64,000 nt of DNA from Lysobacterales bacterium PRO7. GTDB lineage: Bacteria; Pseudomonadota; Gammaproteobacteria; Xanthomonadales; Rhodanobacteraceae. The stretch lies in the NCBI GenBank assembly GCA_021404785.1, contig QWHH01000007.1, forward strand, positions 1 through 64,000, written 5' to 3'. A program made the position numbers and the translations under genes. Below are positions 50,139-58,613 of the stretch, piece by piece (the first letter of the stretch is position 1; each line of letters opens with the position of its first letter). The notes under the pieces were generated by a model, which saw nothing but the letters and a program-made list of their open reading frames with translations, made no database searches and had not been told where the DNA came from.

Positions 50139-51539
50139 TCAGAGCATCTCCGAAGCGTAATCGGCCAGTCGCGAACGCTCGCCGCGACGCAGTGTTACAT
50201 GCGCCGAATGCGGCCACTGCTTGAAGCGGTCGACGGCATAGGTCAGGCCCGACGTGGTTTCCGTCAGATACGGTGTGTCGATCTGTTCGACATTGCCCAG
50301 GCACACCATCTTGCTGCCTGGGCCAGCGCGCGTGAGCAGGGTTTTCATCTGTTTGGGCGAGAGGTTCTGCGCTTCGTCGATGATGACGTAGCGATTGAGG
50401 AAGGTGCGTCCGCGCATGAAGTTCAGCGAGCGGATCTTGATGCGCGAGGCTAGCAGGTCATTGGTCGCCGCGCGGCCCCAGCCGCCGCCTTCCTGCGGCG
50501 TTGCCAGCACTTCGAGGTTGTCGGTGAGCGCGCCCATCCACGGCGTCATCTTTTCCTCTTCGGTCCCGGGCAGGAAGCCGATGTCCTCGCCGACCGAAAC
50601 AGTCGCGCGAGTCATGATGATTTCGCGATAGCGCTGCTGGTCCATCGTCTGCGCAAGCCCTGCAGCCAGCGCGAGCAGGGTCTTGCCGGTGCCGGCGGTG
50701 CCAAGCAGGGTGACGAAATCGACTTCCGGATCCATCAGCGCGTTGAGCGCGAAGTTCTGCTCGCGGTTGCGTGCAGCAATGCCCCAGACCGTATGCGCGC
50801 CGTTGCGGAAGTCGTCGATGATCTGCAGACGGGCCTTGCCGCCTTCGACGCTCAGCACGCGCAATTCGACGTCTTCGTCGCCGGGCAGGTACAGGAACTG
50901 GTGTGGATGCCAGTCTTCGTCCTTGCGCAGCTTGACCTCATACAGACTGTGGCCGCGTTCGGACCAGGAACGCAGTTCCGGATGTCGATCCCAGAAATCC
51001 TTCGGCAGTTCGGCGTGGCCGGCGAACAGCAGGCTGAAATCGTCGAGGGCGCGGTCGTTCTCATAGTCCTCGGCCGGAATGCCGTGGATCGACGCCTTGA
51101 TGCGCAGGTTGATGTCCTTGGACACGAGCACGACCGGTGCATCCGGCTTGTGCTCGCGCAACGCCACGATCGACGCCAAAATGAGGTTGTCCGGCAAGGT
51201 CTTGCGTTTGCCGTTTGCCCCGTTCGAATCGTAGTCGCGCGTCTGGAAGTACAGGCGACCGACCTGCGCCTTGCGATCCAGTTGCAGCCCCTGCGGCAAT
51301 CTCAGCTCCAGTCCCTGGTCGATCGCCTGTTTGCGATTGCGCTCGATCAGCTCGTTGATGAAGCGGCTGACCTGGCGCGCATTGCGTGAGACTTCGGAAG
51401 TTCCTTTTTTTGCCGCATCGAGTTCTTCGAGCACGGTCATCGGCAGGAATACGTCGTGTTCCTCGAAGCGGAACAGCGCGGTCGGATCGTGCATCAGCAC
51501 GTTGGTGTCGAGGACGTAGATACGCTTGCCTTTGGTCAT
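50139..51539 (-). CDS. PIN-PhoH protein (PhoH2-type RNA helicase/nuclease)
   Basis: 466 residues. The N-terminal PIN RNase domain (YVLDTNVLMHDP, LEELDAAKKG, ALDDFSLLF acids) is joined to a PhoH-type ATPase with Walker A GTAGTGKT (280-287) and Walker B RYVIIDEAQNLSP. PhoH2 proteins unwind and cut RNA, or act in RNA quality control. Family length is as expected. Nothing in the sequence suggests a toxin-antitoxin partner: the next upstream gene is bcp, 19 bases away. Confidence 0.93.
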   Translation of the reverse strand: MTKGKRIYVLDTNVLMHDPTALFRFEEHDVFLPMTVLEELDAAKKGTSEVSRNARQVSRFINELIERNRKQAIDQGLELRLPQGLQLDRKAQVGRLYFQTRDYDSNGANGKRKTLPDNLILASIVALREHKPDAPVVLVSKDINLRIKASIHGIPAEDYENDRALDDFSLLFAGHAELPKDFWDRHPELRSWSERGHSLYEVKLRKDEDWHPHQFLYLPGDEDVELRVLSVEGGKARLQIIDDFRNGAHTVWGIAARNREQNFALNALMDPEVDFVTLLGTAGTGKTLLALAAGLAQTMDQQRYREIIMTRATVSVGEDIGFLPGTEEEKMTPWMGALTDNLEVLATPQEGGGWGRAATNDLLASRIKIRSLNFMRGRTFLNRYVIIDEAQNLSPKQMKTLLTRAGPGSKMVCLGNVEQIDTPYLTETTSGLTYAVDRFKQWPHSAHVTLRRGERSRLADYASEML

Positions 51540-51558
51540 GCGGTGCTTGCCCTGTGTG

Positions 51559-52017
51559 TCATGTAGCGGAGATTGCGTCGAGTACGGCCTGTGCGTGCCC
51601 GGGTACCTTGACGCCGCGCCATTCGCGCAGCAACTTGCCGTCAGCGCCGATCAGGAACGTGCTGCGCACCACGCCCATGAACTTGCGTCCGTACAGCGTT
51701 TTCTCGTGGATCACGTCGAACGCGCGGCACCAGGTTTCGTCCGGATCGGAAACCAGAGCGAATGTGAGTTTTTGTTTGGCGCGGAATTTTTCGTGCGATG
51801 CGAGCGAATCGCGGGATACGCCGAGTACGATCGCCTTGTGCCGGGTGAACGCCTTGACCAGATCGCGGAAATCCTGCGCTTCGCGCGTGCAGCCGGTCGT
51901 GTTGTCCTTCGGGTAGAAATACACGATGACGGGTTGGCCGCGCAGGTCGCGCAGGCGGATCGGTCCGGTCGTGCCGTCGCCACGCAGGTCGGGAACGGAC
52001 TTGCCGATAGCTACCAT
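51559..52017 (-). CDS. bcp: Thiol peroxidase of the BCP/PrxQ family
   Basis: 152 residues. Thioredoxin fold with the peroxidatic Cys43 in TTGCTREA. The resolving Cys five residues later (GCxxxAC of E. coli BCP) is absent; another Cys, Cys97 in DETWC, is the only other one, so resolution may be of a different type. It reduces peroxides with thioredoxin as the donor. The start overlaps the gcvR-like stop (ATGA), so the two are coupled. Confidence 0.93.
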   Translation of the reverse strand: MVAIGKSVPDLRGDGTTGPIRLRDLRGQPVIVYFYPKDNTTGCTREAQDFRDLVKAFTRHKAIVLGVSRDSLASHEKFRAKQKLTFALVSDPDETWCRAFDVIHEKTLYGRKFMGVVRSTFLIGADGKLLREWRGVKVPGHAQAVLDAISAT

Positions 52018-52604
52018 CAGAATTTCACCGGATCCATGATCGCATCCAGATTCTGGCCGTCGCAGAATTCCAGGAAATCGTCGCGCAGTGCGGCGATATG
52101 CGTATTCGCCGGGATGCCGACGGTAATCTGCGCCGAGAACATGTCGGCGCCGGTCTGCATCGCGCGGTAGCGCATGGACTGCAACTGCTCCACGCTGATG
52201 CCGTGTTCCTGGAAGAACTCGGCGATCTGGAACAGGATGCCGGGTTTGTCCGCCGCAACAACCTCGATCATGTAGGGCAGCAAGTTGGTCTGCACCGGCT
52301 TGGGCCCGGTGCGGAAATGCATCAGCCGGGTATCTTCATCCCGTTCAAGTCGCGCCAGCGCCGTTTCGAGTTTGGCGATGGCGTCCCAGGATCCCTGTGC
52401 CAGCACGAGTACGCCGATTTCGCTGCCCAGCGCGGACACGCGCGTCTCGGCGATGTTGCAGCCGGCGTCGCTTACGCGCTTGGCGATCGCGGTGAGCGGC
52501 GAACGCGCGGCGGGCGCAAAGGCGTTGATCAACAGGTAGTTTTCGTTCGCGGCCGGACGCGGGGCTGGATCGATGGGTGCGGCGGCTTCCGGAATCTTGC
52601 GCAT
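52017..52604 (-). CDS. gcvR: Double ACT-domain protein, GcvR-like
   Basis: 195 residues. Two ACT domains are seen: LLINAFAPAARSPLTAIAKRVSDAGCNIAETR at about 24-95 (given here in short), and IEVVAADKPGILFQIAEFF at about 115-185. GcvR binds amino acids and antagonises GcvA at the glycine cleavage genes in E. coli. Neither gcvA nor gcvTHP is nearby, so the name is by family only. First gene of a unit with bcp and divergent from dapA. Confidence 0.8.
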   Translation of the reverse strand: MRKIPEAAAPIDPAPRPAANENYLLINAFAPAARSPLTAIAKRVSDAGCNIAETRVSALGSEIGVLVLAQGSWDAIAKLETALARLERDEDTRLMHFRTGPKPVQTNLLPYMIEVVAADKPGILFQIAEFFQEHGISVEQLQSMRYRAMQTGADMFSAQITVGIPANTHIAALRDDFLEFCDGQNLDAIMDPVKF

Positions 52605-52698
52605 GTCGGGGTGATTGCCAGCGTCGCCTGCGAGAATACTTGCCGCTTCCGCGGGTGGCAAGTAACATCGCCAACCCACGCGATTTCCGGGCCAGGCC

Positions 52699-53601
52699 TT
52701 GAAGAATCTCACCGGCAGCATCTGTGCGCTGGCCACGCCGTTTCGCGACGACGCGCCTGATCTGCCTGCATTTGGCGCGTTGATCGAATACCAGATTGAG
52801 AGCGGCACGCAAGCGCTGGTCGTCGCCGGCTCGACCGGCGAAGCGCACGCGCTCAGCGAATCGGAATTCGACCGCTTGCTTGCCTTCTGCATCGAACGCG
52901 TGGGCGGACGCGTGCCGGTGCTCGCCGGAACCGGCACGGCGAACACGCACAAGACGATCCTCGCGACCCGGCGTGCGGCGACGCTCGGCGCCGATGCCGC
53001 CCTGATCGTCACCCCGTACTACGTGCGCCCGACCCAGGAAGGATTGTTCCGACACTTTTCCGTGGTCGCGGATGAGGCAGGGATACCAATTGTTTTGTAC
53101 AACGTACCGTCGCGCACCGGTTGCGACATGCTGCCGGAAACCGTTGCGCGCCTGGCTGCACACGAACGCATCGTCGGCATCAAGGAAGCCGTTGGAGAAG
53201 TCGCGCGGGTTTCGGCGCTGCTGGCACTGCAGACGCCGGACTTCTCGGTTTTCAGTGGCGACGACCCGACCTGCGCGCGAGCGATGTTGGCTGGTGCGCG
53301 CGGTGTCGTGTCGGTTGCGGCGAACGCAGCGCCTGCCGCGATGCGGGCCTTGTGCGACGCGGCATTGCACCGCGACGACTCCGGCGCGGAACGCGTTGAC
53401 GCCGAGCTTGCCGATCTTTACGTCCTGCTTGGCGCCGAACCGAACCCGATTCCGGTAAAATGGTTATTGCACGAGCTTGGCCTGGGTTCGCCCGAGCCGC
53501 GTTTGCCGCTGTTGACGCTGACCGCAGGACACCGTGCGCGCGCGAGGCAAGTACTCGATGCACTGCACCTGGTTCAGCAACGGCACAGCGGTGCCGCGTA
53601 A
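52699..53601 (+). CDS. dapA: 4-Hydroxy-tetrahydrodipicolinate synthase
   Basis: 300 residues. It condenses pyruvate and aspartate semialdehyde on the lysine and peptidoglycan route. The Schiff-base lysine is Lys162 in GIKEAVG and the catalytic Tyr134 lies in YNVPSRTGCD. TIM-barrel motif AGSTGEA binds pyruvate. The start is a TTG at 52699; no ATG fits and the family N-terminus L-x-G-S-I-x-A-L-x-T-P-F begins here. It lies upstream of the bamC-like gene as in E. coli dapA-bamC. Confidence 0.95.
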   Translation: MKNLTGSICALATPFRDDAPDLPAFGALIEYQIESGTQALVVAGSTGEAHALSESEFDRLLAFCIERVGGRVPVLAGTGTANTHKTILATRRAATLGADAALIVTPYYVRPTQEGLFRHFSVVADEAGIPIVLYNVPSRTGCDMLPETVARLAAHERIVGIKEAVGEVARVSALLALQTPDFSVFSGDDPTCARAMLAGARGVVSVAANAAPAAMRALCDAALHRDDSGAERVDAELADLYVLLGAEPNPIPVKWLLHELGLGSPEPRLPLLTLTAGHRARARQVLDALHLVQQRHSGAA

Positions 53602-53636
53602 GCTCTCCGATTCAACGCTTCCCGACAGGATTCGCC

Positions 53637-54254
53637 GTGAACCGCATTCATTCCATTCGCTGGACCATTTCCCTCATCGCCGTCGCAGGCCTGCTCGGCG
53701 GCTGCAGCTGGTTTCGTCAAAACACCAACTACTACGACAAGGCGCGCGAAACCCAACCGCTCGAGGTGCCGCCGGACCTGGATACGCCGGTGTCCTCCGA
53801 CACGTTGTCGATACCGCAGTCGGGATCGGGCAGTGCCGCACAGGCATCCGCCGCGCAACCCGGCAGTGCGCCTCCGGCAGGTGTGATCGCCGGCGGCGGC
53901 AGCTTGCGGATCAGCGATAGCGTCGATCATGCCTGGCAGCGCGTCGGCTTGGCCCTGGAACGCGCGCAAGCCGGCACGATCAGCGCGCGTGACGCCGTGG
54001 CGCACACCTACACGCTTGAAGTTTCCGGCCTGCGCGCGCCAGCTGCGGTTGCCGCGCCTGCCGAGCACCACTGGTATTCGCGCATCCTGCACCCGTTCGG
54101 TGGCGGATCGAAGACGCCCGCCGATACCGGCCCGGTGAGCGGAAACCTCACCGTGACAGTCAGCGCCGATGGTGATGGCGCGCGCGTGGAAGTGAACGGT
54201 CCCGAGGAGGCCGCGCGTCGCGTGTTGGCGATCTTGCGCGAGCGTCTCTCGTAA
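53637..54254 (+). CDS. bamC: BamC-like outer-membrane assembly lipoprotein
   Basis: 205 residues, starting at a GTG at 53637 behind ACAGGA. The lipobox is LLGGC (Cys23), followed by an unstructured region NTNYYDKARETQPLEVPPDLDTP, which matches the BamC N-terminal segment that binds BamD. Only one helix-grip domain follows, whereas E. coli BamC (about 344 residues) has two. So it is a short BamC. The position after dapA supports the assignment. Confidence 0.88.
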   Translation: MNRIHSIRWTISLIAVAGLLGGCSWFRQNTNYYDKARETQPLEVPPDLDTPVSSDTLSIPQSGSGSAAQASAAQPGSAPPAGVIAGGGSLRISDSVDHAWQRVGLALERAQAGTISARDAVAHTYTLEVSGLRAPAAVAAPAEHHWYSRILHPFGGGSKTPADTGPVSGNLTVTVSADGDGARVEVNGPEEAARRVLAILRERLS

Positions 54255-54266
54255 GCCGGACTTTTT

Positions 54267-54590
54267 TCAGCGTTCCAGCAACGGCAACTTGCCGGCCTTG
54301 CCGTCCCACTCCTTGGCGTCGGCAGGCGCGTCCTTGCGTTCGGTCAACACGGGCCAAAGGCGCGCCAGTTCGGCATTGAGCGCGACGAAATGCTCCTGGC
54401 CCGCCGGCACGTCGTCTTCCGGAAAGATCGCGTTGGCCGGGCATTCCGGCTCGCACAGGGTGCAATCGATGCATTCCTCGGGATCGATCACGAGGAAGTT
54501 CGGCCCCTCGTGGAAGCAATCGACCGGGCACACTTCAACGCAATCGGTGTATTTGCACTTGATGCAGTTTTCGACGACGACGAAAGGCAT
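54267..54590 (-). CDS. fdxA: Seven-iron (3Fe-4S/4Fe-4S) ferredoxin
   Basis: 107 residues. Cys pattern: Cys9, Cys12, Cys17 and Cys21 in [16 protein letters not shown], then Cys40, 43, 46 and 50 in [13 protein letters not shown], as in FdxA/ferredoxin I of Azotobacter. It carries electrons in the cytoplasm. Convergent with bamC; the ATG at 54588-54590 is 25 bases from the terminator of the tRNA. Confidence 0.93.
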   Translation of the reverse strand: MPFVVVENCIKCKYTDCVEVCPVDCFHEGPNFLVIDPEECIDCTLCEPECPANAIFPEDDVPAGQEHFVALNAELARLWPVLTERKDAPADAKEWDGKAGKLPLLER

Positions 54591-54614
54591 GGGCGACGCG
54601 CTGTTTCTTTTGAT

Positions 54615-54650
54615 AGAAAAGTCCGGCCACGGAATGGCCGGTTCTTCTTT
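54615..54650 (-). terminator. Bidirectional-looking terminator after tRNA-Glu
   Basis: CCGGCCA / TGGCCGG stem around a 5-base loop (54623-54641) with T-runs on both flanks (minus strand: ACTTTTCT). It ends the tRNA-Glu transcript before fdxA. Confidence 0.75.
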
Positions 54651-54686
54651 TAGTTTGCGATCAGGGAAGATCGCACAAATAACGGT

Positions 54687-54762
54687 TGGCGCTCCCAAGG
54701 GGATTCGAACCCCTGTTTAGGCCTTGAGAGGGCCCCGTCCTAGGCCTCTAGACGATGGGAGC
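54687..54762 (-). tRNA. tRNA-Glu (anticodon CTC)
   Basis: 76 bases including an encoded CCA. Acceptor GCTCCCA pairs with TGGGAGC; the T arm reads AGGGGTTCGAATCCCCT; the anticodon stem GGGCC/GGCCT encloses CTCTCAA, giving anticodon CTC. The D arm matches the E. coli tRNA-Glu pattern (TCGTCTAGAGGCCTAGGAC). It decodes GAG. Confidence 0.96.
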
Positions 54763-54775
54763 GCGCGCGGGCCGC

Positions 54776-54805
54776 AGTATACCGGCACGCCCCTACATGG
54801 GACAA
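54776..54805 (-). promoter_or_regulatory. Sigma-70 promoter of tRNA-Glu
   Basis: Read on the minus strand: TTGTCC (54805-54800), 18 bases, TATACT (54781-54776), 14 bases upstream of the tRNA 5' end. Confidence 0.6.
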
Positions 54806-54843
54806 TTCCCGCGTGCGCACGAAGCGCACCTGAAGAACATTCA

Positions 54844-56202
54844 ATGAACGAATCCAATCCGAATCAGGCCGCGCTGCGCATCATTCCGCGTGAGGCGCAT
54901 TGCATTTCCCGAAAGCAGATATCCAGCGGCGCACTCCGCGTCCTGTACCGACTCAACGAAGCCGGCTACGCCGCCTACCTGGTCGGCGGCGCCGTGCGCG
55001 ATCTGCTGATCGGCGGCCAGCCCAAGGATTTCGACGTCGCCACGGATGCCACGCCTGAAGACGTGCGCCGGCTGTTCCGCAATTGCCGCCTGATCGGGCG
55101 GCGTTTTCGCCTCGCCCATGTCGTGTTCGGGCCTGAAATCGTCGAAGTCGCCACATTCCGCGGCAACGGTGGTGACGACATCGACACCGATGGCGACCGC
55201 CAGGTTGTCGATGGACGCATCGTGCGCGACAACGTCTGGGGCACGATCGAGGAGGACGCGCTGCGCCGCGATTTCACCGCCAACGCGCTGTACTACGACA
55301 TTGCCGATTTCTCCGTGCGCGATTACGTCGGCGGATACGACGACGTGCAACGCCGCGTGCTGCGCCTGATCGGCGATCCGCTGCAGCGCTATCGCGAAGA
55401 TCCGGTGCGCATGCTGCGTGCCGTGCGTTTGTCGGCGAAGCTCGGCTTTTCGATTTCGCCCGAAGCGCGCGCGCCATTCGCGGAACTTGGCGTGTTGCTC
55501 ACGCAAGCCCCGCCGGCACGGTTGTTCGATGAATCCCTGAAGATGTTCCTTGCCGGCAGCGGATTGAAGAGTTTCCGTGCGCTGGAACAATTTGGTCTGC
55601 TCGGCGCTGTGTTTCCACTCACGGCGCGCGCGCTCGCGTTTCGCGGTGGCGAGTCATTCCGCGCCGTGCTGGAGGCCGGACTCGCGGGAACGGATGCGCG
55701 CGTGAGCGAAGGCAAATCCGTCACCCCAGCGTTTCTGTTCGCCGTGCTGCTGTGGGGCGCGGTGCGCGCGCAAGCCGAACGCGAAATTGCACGCGGCGTT
55801 GATCCGAATCTGGCCTGGCAGCGCGTGAGCCACCAGATCATCACCGAACAGGCCAAGCACGTGGCGATTCCGCGCCGCTTCGGACAGGTCATGCAGGAAA
55901 TCTGGACGCTGCAGCCGCGTTTCGCCGACCGGCAGAAGAAAAAGGTGTTTCGTTTGCTTGCGCATCCGCGCTTTCGCGGCGCCTATGATTTCCTGCTGCT
56001 GCGCGCGCCAGAAGGCGCCGACATTGCCGAGCTCGGTCGCTGGTGGACGCATGCGCAATCCACGCCGCACGAGGCGCTGGCAGAAGAACTGTCCGCCGCA
56101 CCGACATCCGCCGCTGCGCCTGCGAGTGACGCGCCGAAAAAGCGCCGGCGGCGCAGGCGCAAGCCGTCCGCGCAAGCCAGCGCTGCCACCGATTCACAGT
56201 GA
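54844..56202 (+). CDS. pcnB: Poly(A) polymerase I
   Basis: 452 residues. It adds poly(A) tails to RNA 3' ends and so targets them for decay. Nucleotidyltransferase motif GGAVRD (48-53) and the metal pair DFD (62-64); RRDFTANALYY and the RNA-binding head RYREDPVRMLRAVR follow. The C-terminus is very basic (KKRRRRRRK), which fits RNA binding. The sequence is class II of the tRNA nucleotidyltransferase family, and the basic tail favours PcnB over CCA enzyme. Coupled to folK 4 bases downstream. Confidence 0.94.
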   Translation: MNESNPNQAALRIIPREAHCISRKQISSGALRVLYRLNEAGYAAYLVGGAVRDLLIGGQPKDFDVATDATPEDVRRLFRNCRLIGRRFRLAHVVFGPEIVEVATFRGNGGDDIDTDGDRQVVDGRIVRDNVWGTIEEDALRRDFTANALYYDIADFSVRDYVGGYDDVQRRVLRLIGDPLQRYREDPVRMLRAVRLSAKLGFSISPEARAPFAELGVLLTQAPPARLFDESLKMFLAGSGLKSFRALEQFGLLGAVFPLTARALAFRGGESFRAVLEAGLAGTDARVSEGKSVTPAFLFAVLLWGAVRAQAEREIARGVDPNLAWQRVSHQIITEQAKHVAIPRRFGQVMQEIWTLQPRFADRQKKKVFRLLAHPRFRGAYDFLLLRAPEGADIAELGRWWTHAQSTPHEALAEELSAAPTSAAAPASDAPKKRRRRRRKPSAQASAATDSQ

Positions 56203-56206
56203 CACA

Positions 56207-56692
56207 ATGGAAAATGTATACATCGGGCTCGGCAGCAATCTTGCCGATCCGAACGCACAGGTTGAAGCAGCCTTGGCCGTTCTTGCCAAGCTGCCCGCAA
56301 CGCGCCTCGTTGCGCGTTCACGCCGCTATCGCAGTGCGCCCTGGGGGCGAGCCGATCAACCGGAATTCGTCAACGCCGTGGCGCATTTGCACACAGCAAT
56401 GCCACCGCACGAACTTCTCCAGGCGCTGTTGGCGATCGAGCGTGCAGCGGGACGCGTGCGCGATGGCACGCGCTGGGGGCCGCGCGTGCTGGATCTGGAC
56501 ATCCTTGTCTACGGCGATCGGGTTTTGAACGAATCTGGCCTGCATGTGCCGCATCCGCATTTGCACGAGCGCGCTTTCGTGTTGGCGCCGCTTGCGGAAA
56601 TCGCGCCGGATCTGGAAATTCCCGGCCTCGGTAGCGTGGTGTACCTGCTCGCGCATGTCGATGCATCGACCTGTTTGCGCATGGCAGAATAG
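56207..56692 (+). CDS. folK: 2-Amino-4-hydroxy-6-hydroxymethyldihydropteridine pyrophosphokinase
   Basis: 161 residues, E. coli length. It transfers pyrophosphate from ATP to the pterin in folate biosynthesis. Signature: YIGLGSNLADP at the N-terminus, YRSAPWG, and RWGPRVLDLDILVYG with the metal-binding Asp pair. Followed by panB 23 bases downstream; the pcnB-folK-panB-panC order is widely conserved in gammaproteobacteria. Confidence 0.95.
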   Translation: MENVYIGLGSNLADPNAQVEAALAVLAKLPATRLVARSRRYRSAPWGRADQPEFVNAVAHLHTAMPPHELLQALLAIERAAGRVRDGTRWGPRVLDLDILVYGDRVLNESGLHVPHPHLHERAFVLAPLAEIAPDLEIPGLGSVVYLLAHVDASTCLRMAE

Positions 56693-56715
56693 GCGTTCGG
56701 CTTCCGGAGTTCGCC

Positions 56716-57537
56716 ATGTACGCCAACGCCAAATCCACGGTGCGTACCGCCATCACCGTGCCGCAGTTGCACGCCATGAAGGGCAAGCGCGAAAAGATCG
56801 TCATGCTGACCGCCTACGACGCCAGCTTCGCCGCGCAATGCGACGCGGCGGGTGTCGATGCCGTGCTGGTCGGCGATTCGTTGGGCATGGTCGTACAAGG
56901 GCGTGACAGCACACTGCCGGTGAGCGTCGATGAAATGGTCTATCACTGCGCAGCCGCGGCGCGCGGGGTGCGCAGCGCGCTGTTGATCGCCGACATGCCG
57001 TTCCTGAGTTTTCGCGATGCGGATACGGCGTTGCGCAACGCCGGACGTTTGCTTGCCGAAGGCGGCGCGGCGATGGTCAAACTCGAAGGCGCCGGCTATG
57101 TACTCGATGTCATCCGCACGCTGGCACAACACGCGATTCCGGTCTGTGCGCACCTGGGCCTGACGCCGCAATCCGTGCACAAGTTCGGCGGTTACCGTGT
57201 GCAGGGCAAAACGAAAGACGCCGCCACGCAGCTCATGGCGGACGCACATGCAGTCGCCGAAGCCGGCGCCGATCTGCTCGTGCTCGAATGCGTGCCGGCG
57301 ACGCTGGCCAGGCGCATCACTGCGGAAATTCCGATCCCGACCATCGGCATCGGCGCCGGCACGGATTGTGACGGCCAGGTGCTGGTCATCTACGACATGC
57401 TCGGCATCACGGTCGGCAAACGGCCGAAATTCACCAAGGATTTTCTCGCTGGTCGCAGCTCGATCGGCGATGCGATCCGCGCCTATGCGGATGAAGTGCG
57501 CAGCGGAAAATTCCCCGCTCCGGAGCACGCATTTTGA
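56716..57537 (+). CDS. panB: 3-Methyl-2-oxobutanoate hydroxymethyltransferase
   Basis: 273 residues. First enzyme of the pantothenate pathway, making ketopantoate with methylene-tetrahydrofolate. Seen: LTAYDASFAAQCDAAGVDAVLVGDS start, VKLEGAGY, LGLTPQSVHKFGGY and the C-terminal IGIGAGTDCDGQVLV. The start matches the family. Its stop overlaps the panC start. Confidence 0.96.
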   Translation: MYANAKSTVRTAITVPQLHAMKGKREKIVMLTAYDASFAAQCDAAGVDAVLVGDSLGMVVQGRDSTLPVSVDEMVYHCAAAARGVRSALLIADMPFLSFRDADTALRNAGRLLAEGGAAMVKLEGAGYVLDVIRTLAQHAIPVCAHLGLTPQSVHKFGGYRVQGKTKDAATQLMADAHAVAEAGADLLVLECVPATLARRITAEIPIPTIGIGAGTDCDGQVLVIYDMLGITVGKRPKFTKDFLAGRSSIGDAIRAYADEVRSGKFPAPEHAF

Positions 57538-58385
57538 TGGATGTCGTTCATTCCGCCGCAGACATGCGTGCACGCGTGTGCGCGTGGCGTCGCGCAGGCG
57601 CGCGCATCGGCTTTGTGCCGACGATGGGCAATCTGCACGCCGGCCATTTGTCGTTGGTCGAACTGGCGCGCAAGCGCGCAGATACAGTCGTTGCCAGTGT
57701 GTTCGTGAATCCGGCCCAGTTCGGTCCGAACGAGGATTTCGCGAGCTATCCGCGCACACTCGATGCCGATCGCGCCGGCCTTGCCGCGCATGGCTGCGAT
57801 GCGTTGTTCGCACCGGGTGTGGATGAAATGTATCCCTTCGGCGTGGCCGAAGGCGTGCGCGTGGATGTTCCCAAAATCAGCGAAGTCCTGGAAGGGGAGT
57901 TGCGTCCCGGTCATTTCGCTGGCGTGGCGACCGTGGTGACGAAATTGTTCAACCTCGTGCAGCCGGATGTCGCCGTATTTGGCCAGAAGGATTACCAGCA
58001 GTTGCTGGTCGTCCGGCGGATGACGATGGATTTGCGTCTGCCCATCGACATCATCGCCGCGCCGACGCGGCGCGAGTCGAACGGGTTGGCGATGAGTTCG
58101 CGCAACCAGTATTTGAGCAGCGAGGAACGCGAACGCGCCGGTGTCATTTATCGCGCCTTGTGCGCAATGCGTGAACAATGGAATGCCGGGCGACCGATCG
58201 CCGCCATCGAATCGGATGCGCGTGCGGTGCTGGAGGCGGCGGGTTCGATTCCGGACTATGCAACGATCCGGCGTGCAGACGATTTGTCTGCACCATATCC
58301 GTCCGATCGCTGCGGTGCAATCGCCCTGATCGCTATTCGCATGGGCCGCGCACGACTGATCGACAATCTGCTTCTCGACCCCTAG
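57537..58385 (+). CDS. panC: Pantothenate synthetase
   Basis: 282 residues. It joins pantoate and beta-alanine with ATP. HIGH-like motif MGNLHAGHLSL, then VFVNPAQFGPNEDFASYPRTL, KDYQQLLVVRRM and the KMSKS-like MSSRNQYLSSEER. The ATG at 57537 overlaps the panB stop; a TTG one codon earlier is less likely. No panD follows. Ends in front of a region with a possible small RNA. Confidence 0.96.
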   Translation: MDVVHSAADMRARVCAWRRAGARIGFVPTMGNLHAGHLSLVELARKRADTVVASVFVNPAQFGPNEDFASYPRTLDADRAGLAAHGCDALFAPGVDEMYPFGVAEGVRVDVPKISEVLEGELRPGHFAGVATVVTKLFNLVQPDVAVFGQKDYQQLLVVRRMTMDLRLPIDIIAAPTRRESNGLAMSSRNQYLSSEERERAGVIYRALCAMREQWNAGRPIAAIESDARAVLEAAGSIPDYATIRRADDLSAPYPSDRCGAIALIAIRMGRARLIDNLLLDP

Positions 58386-58417
58386 CATTTGCGCAACGGC
58401 TGTGGTATTCTCGCCAC

Positions 58418-58532
58418 TGCCATCGGGGTTTTTGCAACGTTCGCGCGTTGCCCCAGGCTAGCAGGGCGGCATCGTTCTGGTAATCGTCACTCCTATAATT
58501 CAACCCCCGCAGTATCTGCGGGGGTTTTTTTT
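58418..58532 (+). ncRNA. Possible small RNA between panC and queG
   Basis: The 228-base gap has no open reading frame. An extended -10 TGGTATTCT (58403-58411) stands upstream, then about 115 bases containing a hairpin GCAACG / CGTTGC (about 58433-58450) and ending in a very strong terminator. The segment could be an independent sRNA or simply the panC 3' end. Known SRP and 6S signatures were looked for and not found. Confidence 0.35.
58502..58532 (+). terminator. Strong Rho-independent terminator
   Basis: AACCCCCGCAG (58502-58512), loop TAT, CTGCGGGGGTT (58516-58526) running on into a T-run to 58532. Confidence 0.93.
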
Positions 58533-58613
58533 CGGCTGTTTTTTGACCGGCCCTTCGATGTTGCGTAAATGAGACGTATGTCCGCATGCCGCGAATTTGG
58601 GTGAGCGTAAGTT

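Noticed and set aside
58418-58532. SRP RNA or 6S RNA
   Set aside because: The conserved GGAAGGAAGCA loop and the 6S bulge layout are absent.
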